Shown here in pieces: positions 30,580 through 36,090 of a stretch of DNA of 36,090 bases. Under the pieces are notes generated by a model. It was given only the letters and a program-made list of their open reading frames with translations, was not told the DNA's origin and made no database searches. Both the position numbers and the translations under genes were made by a program. Within the stretch, counting starts at the first letter, position 1. The number at the start of each line of letters is the position of its first letter. Source of the stretch: Saprospiraceae bacterium (lineage in GTDB: Bacteria > Bacteroidota > Bacteroidia > Chitinophagales > Saprospiraceae); the NCBI GenBank assembly GCA_020846655.1, contig JADLDL010000012.1, positions 1-36,090 on the forward strand, in the 5' to 3' direction.

Positions 30580-31986
30580 CTACCTTAATTCAGGCCTTTG
30601 CCTTTTCCAGTCGGCATTGGCAAAGGCAACCAGAAAGCAATTCAGGTTTGCGTTGGGACTTTGATATTCCAACGTCGCCTTGTGCAGGCGCAAGATGCGC
30701 TGGGCAATCACCAGGCCCAAGCCAAAACCACGCTTTCCCTGCGTGTTGGTCCCCCTGAAAAATGGCGTAAACAACAAACGCATTTCTGCTTCGCTCAGGG
30801 TGGTTCCCGTGTTTTCAAACCGAATCAGAAGCCGGGTGGCTGTGGGCTGAATCAGGATCCGCACGGTATGGTTTTCGGCGTATCGACAGGCGTTTTCAAT
30901 CAAATTGCGAAACGCCGTGCGCAACAAGGACTCGCTGCCCGGTACCAGCAACTCATTCTGGTCGTCCGGCACCACGGCAAAATCTACCAGCACCCGGGCA
31001 TCCGGCAGCAAGACCCGCACCTCATCGATCGTGTTGTACAGCACCTCGTCGACCCGAACGAGCGGCGTGGGTTCCGCCAGTTCGGCCTGCTCATAGTGGC
31101 TGAGCAGGAGCAAACCATTGGCCATTTCAATCAACCGGCTTTGTTCCTCGCGCAACGAGTGCAGGATTTTCTGGTACACCTCGGGGCTCCTGGTTTTGGA
31201 CAAAGTATTTTCTGTTTCCGAAAGCATATTGGCCAACGGCGTGCGCAACTCGTGCGAAGCAAACTGCACAAAACTCCGCTGCGCGTCAAACGCCCGCTCG
31301 AGGCGTTCCAGCAGTTCATTGAAATTGCGCGCCAGGGTGGTCAGTTCATCCTGGTCTTCGGGTACCTCGAGCCGGGCTTTCAAATCATCGCCGCTGATCG
31401 CGGCAATGTTCTCGGTGAGGTTGCCGAGCGGGCGCCCGACGATATTCCTTACATACAAATAGGCCAGGAACAGGGCTATACCAAGCCCCAGCAACCAGGT
31501 TACCATAAGAATATTGCGCAAATTGCTCATTTTCTGGAACCCATATTGGTCATAGGCAGACGCCTGCACCACGTACGTTTCCGGGCCATTCGCGACCAAC
31601 AGGCCAATTTGCTGCCGTTTGGTGCTTTCATCCGTTTGCAAAACCTCCTGTTGCCGGCGCACTTGATCCAGAAAGGCAAAGTCAAACAGAATGCTGGCTT
31701 CGTCTACATTGCTGTATTTCAGGCGGTTGGCCTCGTCAAAAATCAGAACCTGCTCCTGTGGCAGGGTGGTCAGCGAATTGCGGTCGATGATCCGCAGCAG
31801 CACCGAGTCAATTTCCCGGACTTCGATAAAATACCGCTTGGTGGTCAGTGCTTTTTGGCGCAGGCGGCCGAAAAACTCCTCTGTTCGGTAGTTGTCGGAT
31901 TGCACGTAAATCACGGCAAAGGTGAGCGACAGGATAATGGCAACAAACAGGGCAAACCAAAAGGCAAACTTGGCTTTCAGGTTCAT
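30580..31986 (-). CDS. Sensor histidine kinase (HAMP, HisKA, HATPase)
   Basis: A 468-residue inner-membrane kinase that autophosphorylates and passes phosphate to the response regulator encoded just before it. Membrane segments lie at about 8-28 and 158-180 and flank a periplasmic sensor region of about 130 residues with no domain I recognise. A HAMP linker (about 180-235) follows, then the HisKA box SFVQFASHELRTPL with phospho-acceptor His245, and a HATPase domain with N box NLIENACRY (361-369), F box LFTPFFRG (405-412) and G box GFGLGL (420-425). All catalytic boxes are present. Its ATG overlaps the regulator stop by 4 bases (ATGA at 31986-31983), so translation is coupled. The signal sensed cannot be read from sequence. 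Confidence 0.94.
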   Translation of the reverse strand: MNLKAKFAFWFALFVAIILSLTFAVIYVQSDNYRTEEFFGRLRQKALTTKRYFIEVREIDSVLLRIIDRNSLTTLPQEQVLIFDEANRLKYSNVDEASILFDFAFLDQVRRQQEVLQTDESTKRQQIGLLVANGPETYVVQASAYDQYGFQKMSNLRNILMVTWLLGLGIALFLAYLYVRNIVGRPLGNLTENIAAISGDDLKARLEVPEDQDELTTLARNFNELLERLERAFDAQRSFVQFASHELRTPLANMLSETENTLSKTRSPEVYQKILHSLREEQSRLIEMANGLLLLSHYEQAELAEPTPLVRVDEVLYNTIDEVRVLLPDARVLVDFAVVPDDQNELLVPGSESLLRTAFRNLIENACRYAENHTVRILIQPTATRLLIRFENTGTTLSEAEMRLLFTPFFRGTNTQGKRGFGLGLVIAQRILRLHKATLEYQSPNANLNCFLVAFANADWKRQRPELR

Positions 31987-32675
31987 ACGTTGGCTTTTAG
32001 AAAGTACCCAAATCCCGGTTTGGTATGAATCAACTTCTGCGAAAAAGGCTTGTCGATTTTGTTGCGCAAAAAATTGATGTACACCTCGATCGTATTCGTG
32101 CTGGCGCCCAAATCCAGGTCCCATACTTTTTCGGCAATTTCCTGTTTGGACACTACCCTACCCCGCGAACGGGCCAGCAAGGCCAGCAAGGCAAATTCTT
32201 TGGCCGACAACGTCACCCGCTGCCCGGCGCGCTGCACCGATTTGCTGGCAAAATCGATTTCCAGGTCGCCTACCTGCAATTGGTCCTCGTAGTAGCGGTC
32301 GATCTGGCTGCGTTTTAAAAAAACTTTTACCCGCGCCAGCAACTCTGTGAGGTGAAAGGGTTTGACCAGGTAATCGTCGGCGCCCGACTGGAAGGCCTCC
32401 ATCTTGTCGCCTAGTTCGCCCAGCGCCGTGATCATGATGATCGGTACGTAGGCATTGGTTTGGCGGAAACGCCTGCACAGTTCCAGGCCGTTCACGTGCG
32501 GCAGGTTGATATCGACCAGCAACAAATCAAATCGCCCGGCCCGAAACAGGCTTTCCGCTGTTCGCCCGTCGTAGGCCCATTCCAACTCATACCCTTGTTC
32601 GGACAACTCTTTTTGAATGCTGCTGCCCAACTTGGCCTCATCTTCGATGAGTAAAATCCGTGCTGTACCTGTCAT
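31983..32675 (-). CDS. OmpR-family response regulator
   Basis: A 230-residue DNA-binding regulator. The receiver domain (about 6-120) starts RILLIEDEAKLG with the acidic pair Glu11/Asp12, has phospho-acceptor Asp55 in LLLVDINLP, Thr83 and Lys105 in YLVKPF. A winged-helix DNA-binding domain follows at about 135-228 (LTLSAKEFALLALLARSRGRVVSK... TIEVYINFLRNKID, ending GFGYFL). The ATG at 32675 begins right before the receiver domain. A CATCTTTG box, one base off consensus, lies at 32714-32707, about 32 bases upstream. It is translationally coupled to the kinase. Target genes are not indicated by the sequence. Confidence 0.95.
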   Translation of the reverse strand: MTGTARILLIEDEAKLGSSIQKELSEQGYELEWAYDGRTAESLFRAGRFDLLLVDINLPHVNGLELCRRFRQTNAYVPIIMITALGELGDKMEAFQSGADDYLVKPFHLTELLARVKVFLKRSQIDRYYEDQLQVGDLEIDFASKSVQRAGQRVTLSAKEFALLALLARSRGRVVSKQEIAEKVWDLDLGASTNTIEVYINFLRNKIDKPFSQKLIHTKPGFGYFLKANV

Positions 32676-33053
32676 TTTTTTAAAAGGTGAAACCCAGTGC
32701 TTAGAGCAAAGATGCAGATTCGGGCGAAGAAATACGCCACGCAAATCCCGGCCACCGGCAACACCCTACCAACAACCGGCAGCATTTCCATTCCATCCAT
32801 CGCTGTTTGGGCGGAAACCGGCACCTTTGGCCATCCAGGACCGTACAATTGATTACCTTGCCCTACCTGATTTCTACTACCCGCAGATGAACATTTTTGG
32901 AGAAATTGGGTAATGGTTTTGTTATTTTCTGTAGTCGCCCCACTTCGACCCATTCTACAAATTTAACATCCAGTGTTCCCGGAGTTAAGGTATATTGCAC
33001 TTGGCTTTGCGCCAATTTGCTTCTTATCCACAAACCGTCAACCTTTTTCTCCA
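32676..33053. other. Intergenic region between two-component operon and beta-helix gene
   Basis: About 380 bases between divergent genes. The minus-strand side has the weak CATCTTTG box described with the regulator. On the plus strand I see no full TTG/TAnnTTTG promoter before the ATG at 33054; TATATTGC near 32990 is the closest partial box. The open frame on minus (32672-32953) is the untranslated leader of the regulator rather than a recognisable protein. Confidence 0.45.
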
Positions 33054-36000
33054 ATGACACAATCTTCCCTTTTCTCCAACTGGCGGCGATCCGCCCACTC
33101 CCTCCTGCGCCTGCTGGCCGTACTCCTGGCGATTTTCATTTGCCCCCCCCCCCGCTGTTTTGAACGCACAATCGGAGGAGGAGCCCTATGACCCCTGCCG
33201 GCCGGCAGCCACCTTGCCGCTGGCCTGCGCCACCGACGAACACAGCTGTACCACCGAAACCGAATTCGAATGCTCGACGGGCTATTGCTTTGAAGGCCAC
33301 ATCGCCACCAACGCCGGCATCCCGATGAATGGCGTGGTGGACGGCAAAAACATCGAAATCGACGGCCTGTACCGCATCACACAAAACGTCATTTTTCTCA
33401 ACTGTACCTTTTACATGCACGGTGCCGCCCGCATCGAAATCGTGCCTACCGCTTCCAGCACCGCCGAAGTAGCATTCGACAACTGCTCGTTTTTCGGTTG
33501 CGGGGAGCTCTGGTATGGCATCGATGTGGATGCTGCTGCGGCCAGTAGCCTGCACCTGGTATTCATCAACAACAAAATGGAAGACGCATACAAAGGCCTC
33601 GTCCTGGACGAAGGCGCCACCAATTCCTACACGGTGACCGACAACGAGTTTGTCAACAACAGTATCGGCCTGAGCAACCGCCGCCAAAACGGCAGTCCGC
33701 TGAACGCCGTCATTGTGCGCAATCGATTCTACTCGACTGGCGACCTGGCCGATATTCCCTTATCTATGTTGACGGTACCCATTTACTTTCACCCGATGGC
33801 CTATGCTGGCATCGAATGGGTGCGTACGCAGGTATCGGTAGGCGGCCCGGGGAAAGGCGCGCAGCCCAGCAATGGCAACATGTTCTCTTGCCTTAGGAAT
33901 GGCATTATTTCAGAAGCCTCAGTGCTCAATCCGGCCAACAACTTTTTTACAGATTTTGCCAATATCGGCCGGGGCATTCAGGCTCCGGGGGGTACCTTGT
34001 ATGCCCGATATTGCCAGTTTTCCAGTGCTGGCCAAGTGGCGATTGATGCCAACGCTGCCAACCTGTATGCCACCGACAATCGGTTTGGCGGCCGCTCGCA
34101 TACCGGCATCTCATCTTTGCAACACTTAAACGGTGAAACCGTAGAGGTTAAAAACAATATTTTTACGATTTCTGAGGACAGTTTCTTCTACGGAATAGTG
34201 GTGGAGCGTAGTCAGGCGGCGGATAGCACGAAGGCGCATACTATCATTTCGGGCAATACACTAACATTATCGGCTAGTGCCAAACCTCCAATCTGTATAT
34301 ATGTTCAAAATCCATATGGGGTTATCGCAACTGACAATCTGATCATCAATCAAAATATCATTGATGCATTACATACTACCGCAGGGTTTATTGGTATAGC
34401 GGCGACAATGGGAGCCTCCAACAACATTAAGATAAAAGGCAACATAATACATTCTGAAAATACAGTTTTATATGCTAGTCATGCCATAGAATTCACCAAC
34501 AATAGCGCTAACACTTCTTACGGCCATGTTGTACGGCAAAATTCTATTACAGGAGTGGACACAGTTTCTTTTCAGTGTGGTGTACATGCCCAAAAGGTTT
34601 ACAATACAGAATTTTGTGAAAACACTCTGGATTTTACTAGATGGGGCTTGCATTTTCTGGATCAAAACAAGGTTGATCTTAGAGAAAATAAGATACACCA
34701 TCATGTTTATGGCTTGTATATCGGCAAGCCGGATATGCAAGGAGACCATCGAATCGGCAAACAATCTGGCCGGGGGAATACTTGGTCAGAAGTAAGCCTG
34801 GATCCAGATGAATGTACGGTAAATTCTATTCGAATTGATGTGGATACTTTTGGAAGTCCACAGAATTCAGAAATTATAGTTAGAGAGGCAAGTACAATGC
34901 CTTACCTGCCGCCCAGTAATAAAATTTTCCCAATTACAACACCCACTATGTGGGTCAGGTATGATGAAACGGCAGTTGAAGACTACTGTATGCCTGATAA
35001 TTCCGGCCACCGCAGTCCCTCTCTCGCCCCCTTTGAACAAGAAGTAGTCGACGGCACTACCACACTTACCTCCATCCCCCTCTGGGACTTGCAGCGCAAA
35101 GTGTACACCAAACTGCTGCTTTACCCTTCGCTTCGCCCCGCCAGTTCCCCGGAAGAAACCTTTTTCAACAGCCTCAGTAGTTCCGTCATCGCTGACCTGG
35201 GTCAAGTGTACCAGGAAACCCTCGATGCCCTGGCGATATCCGATACCGAACAAGATGATTACGACGGATACCGGCAATCCATGCTGGACAACATGACCGA
35301 TCTGTACCTGCTGGATTCCGCTACTGATCTGAGCAACCCTACGGCCCTGACTTCTACCTACTTTTCTGACCGCCTGACGCTGCTCCAGCAGGTGTCGACC
35401 GATGCCGCTGATGAAGCCAGCGACGAAAGCGCCCGCAATACGGCCGTCAGTACTGCACTCGCAGTGGCTTTGGCCACCAACACCGCCATCACCACCAGCC
35501 AGCCCTGGGAAGCAGCCCGCCAAATCCTCAACGACTACCAATTGCGCCGCCTGCTGGGCCAGCCATTGACCCAAGCCGCCTATGAGGATATTCTGGACAT
35601 TGCAGAACAGGAAGTAGCCGAATATGGCGAAGCGGTATCCGACGCGGTGTTGTTGCTGTTTCCTTGCGACCAGGAACAGTTTCTGAACGCTGAAGAAATG
35701 GAAGAAGAGGAAGAACGTCCTCAGGGAACAACTAAAGTGGAAGAAACCTCGGCAACCGGCATCAAAGTGATGCCCAACCCAACAACCGGTATCACCGAAG
35801 TCATGCTACCTAAAGGGTTCACTGGCTCTGCCACGGTGGTGAATGCTGTAGGAAGTCGTATCCTCTCCCAAGTAATTTTAGCGGGCTCTTCTAAACTAAA
35901 ACTTGATCTGAGCCAACAAAACACTGGCCTCTATTGGCTCATTTTGTCAGATGCCTCTGGTAACATTCGCTTCACGGAAAAGATCGCACTATACCGATAA
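33054..36000 (+). CDS. Beta-helix surface protein with type A T9SS sorting domain; frame broken at a C11 tract
   Basis: From the ATG at 33054 the frame encodes a signal peptide (MTQSSLFSNWRRSAH, then SLLRLLAVLLAIFICPPP) and then hits a run of 11 C (33143-33153); as written it stops at 33191 after 45 residues. The mature protein continues in the +1 frame (from 33154 to 36000). With 10 or 13 C the two join to about 981 residues, with a normal cleavage site at AVLNA-Q. The mature part has a Cys-rich start, a right-handed parallel beta-helix of NxIxxN-type coils (about 70-590), a helical region (about 670-870), an acidic linker (EEMEEEEERPQ) and a type A sorting domain (VMPNPTTGITEV, ending FTEKIALYR). 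Either a phase-variable gene in the OFF state or a sequencing error. The role of the beta-helix (adhesin, lyase) is not identified. Confidence 0.82.
33143..33153 (+). repeat. Poly-C tract (C11) at the signal peptide/mature protein junction
   Basis: Eleven consecutive C within the coding region. The reading frame is closed with 11 and open with 10 or 13, the classical pattern of a slipped-strand phase-variation switch, and equally of a homopolymer error. Confidence 0.9.
34140..34995 (+). other. AT-rich segment inside the beta-helix gene
   Basis: Base composition changes sharply within one gene. Sixty bases at 34321-34380 are 33% GC, while sixty at 35101-35160 are 58% GC and the part before 34100 is similarly GC-rich. 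The frame stays open throughout and the beta-helix pattern continues. This points to a mosaic gene with an exchanged central portion (inference). Confidence 0.65.
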
Positions 36001-36018
36001 ATTTTCGAAACACTTCAT

Positions 36019-36055
36019 GCACTCACTCTATGGCTAACCGCTATAGGGTGAGTGC
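36019..36055 (+). terminator. Hairpin after the beta-helix gene
   Basis: GCACTCACTCTAT (36019-36031) pairs with ATAGGGTGAGTGC (36043-36055) over 13 bp with one G-T pair. The following TATTGCATTT is only weakly T-rich, so it is a probable but imperfect terminator 18 bases after the stop. Confidence 0.6.
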
Positions 36056-36090
36056 TATTGCATTTACATAAAACCTTCCTTTGCATGAAA

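Noticed and set aside
30598-32028. 476-residue plus-strand ORF opposite the histidine kinase
   Set aside because: It is a shadow; the minus-strand kinase has H, N, F and G boxes and a coupled regulator.
33160-33162. TTG at 33160 as the true start of the beta-helix protein
   Set aside because: It would leave a T9SS cargo without a signal peptide, while a perfect signal peptide lies 106 bases upstream in a frame one base apart across the C11 tract.

Overview
The window comes from a gliding or surface-associated member of the Bacteroidota, most likely Saprospiria (inference). The evidence is several Bacteroidota-specific gene families (GldD, PorP/SprF, PorV/PorQ, type IX secretion sorting domains of types A and B, a histone H1-like protein, DUF5777) and repeated promoters of the Bacteroidota type (TTG, about 19 nt, TAnnTTTG). 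Coding DNA is moderately GC-rich. I see no rRNA, CRISPR array, insertion sequence or prophage.

Layout. 1-8469 is almost all minus strand: a cut-off outer-membrane protein, a cytosolic GH1 glycosidase, a PorV/PorQ-family barrel, a small orphan gene with its own promoter and terminator, a GT9 glycosyltransferase, tRNA-Leu(CAG) on plus, a histone H1-like protein, a POTRA-less BamA/TamA-like barrel, and PorP/SprF. 8561-17704 is one giant minus-strand gene for a SprB-like type B T9SS cargo of about 3047 residues. It carries 22 repeats of exactly 240 bp, and PorP/SprF lies just downstream as its likely dedicated secretion partner. 18192-22228 holds a DUF1573 protein, gldD, a membrane-anchored NUC1-type nuclease, a GH18 chitinase with a type A sorting domain, and a tRNA with anticodon CAU. 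22366-25488 is a stress-type group (CBS pair, tandem UspA, conserved unnamed protein) plus an M48 peptidase. 25616-28886 is a five-gene minus-strand cluster: two haem-motif lipoproteins, a DUF5777 barrel, a third cytochrome-like lipoprotein and YceI. 29003-30380 is rpmH, rnpA and a rhomboid protease. 30580-32675 is an OmpR-type two-component system. 33054-36000 is a beta-helix type A T9SS cargo whose signal peptide is separated from the mature protein by a run of 11 C that breaks the frame.

How the genes fit together. The main theme is T9SS and the cell surface: secretion and gliding parts (gldD, PorP/SprF, PorV-like barrels) beside their cargo (giant adhesin, chitinase, beta-helix protein). 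The most notable points are a possible phase-variable poly-C switch in the last gene, the indel-free repeat array with a trace of a 10-repeat higher-order duplication, leaders with a terminator inside them in front of two genes, and a lipoprotein-cytochrome/barrel/YceI cluster that could be an envelope electron-transfer system.
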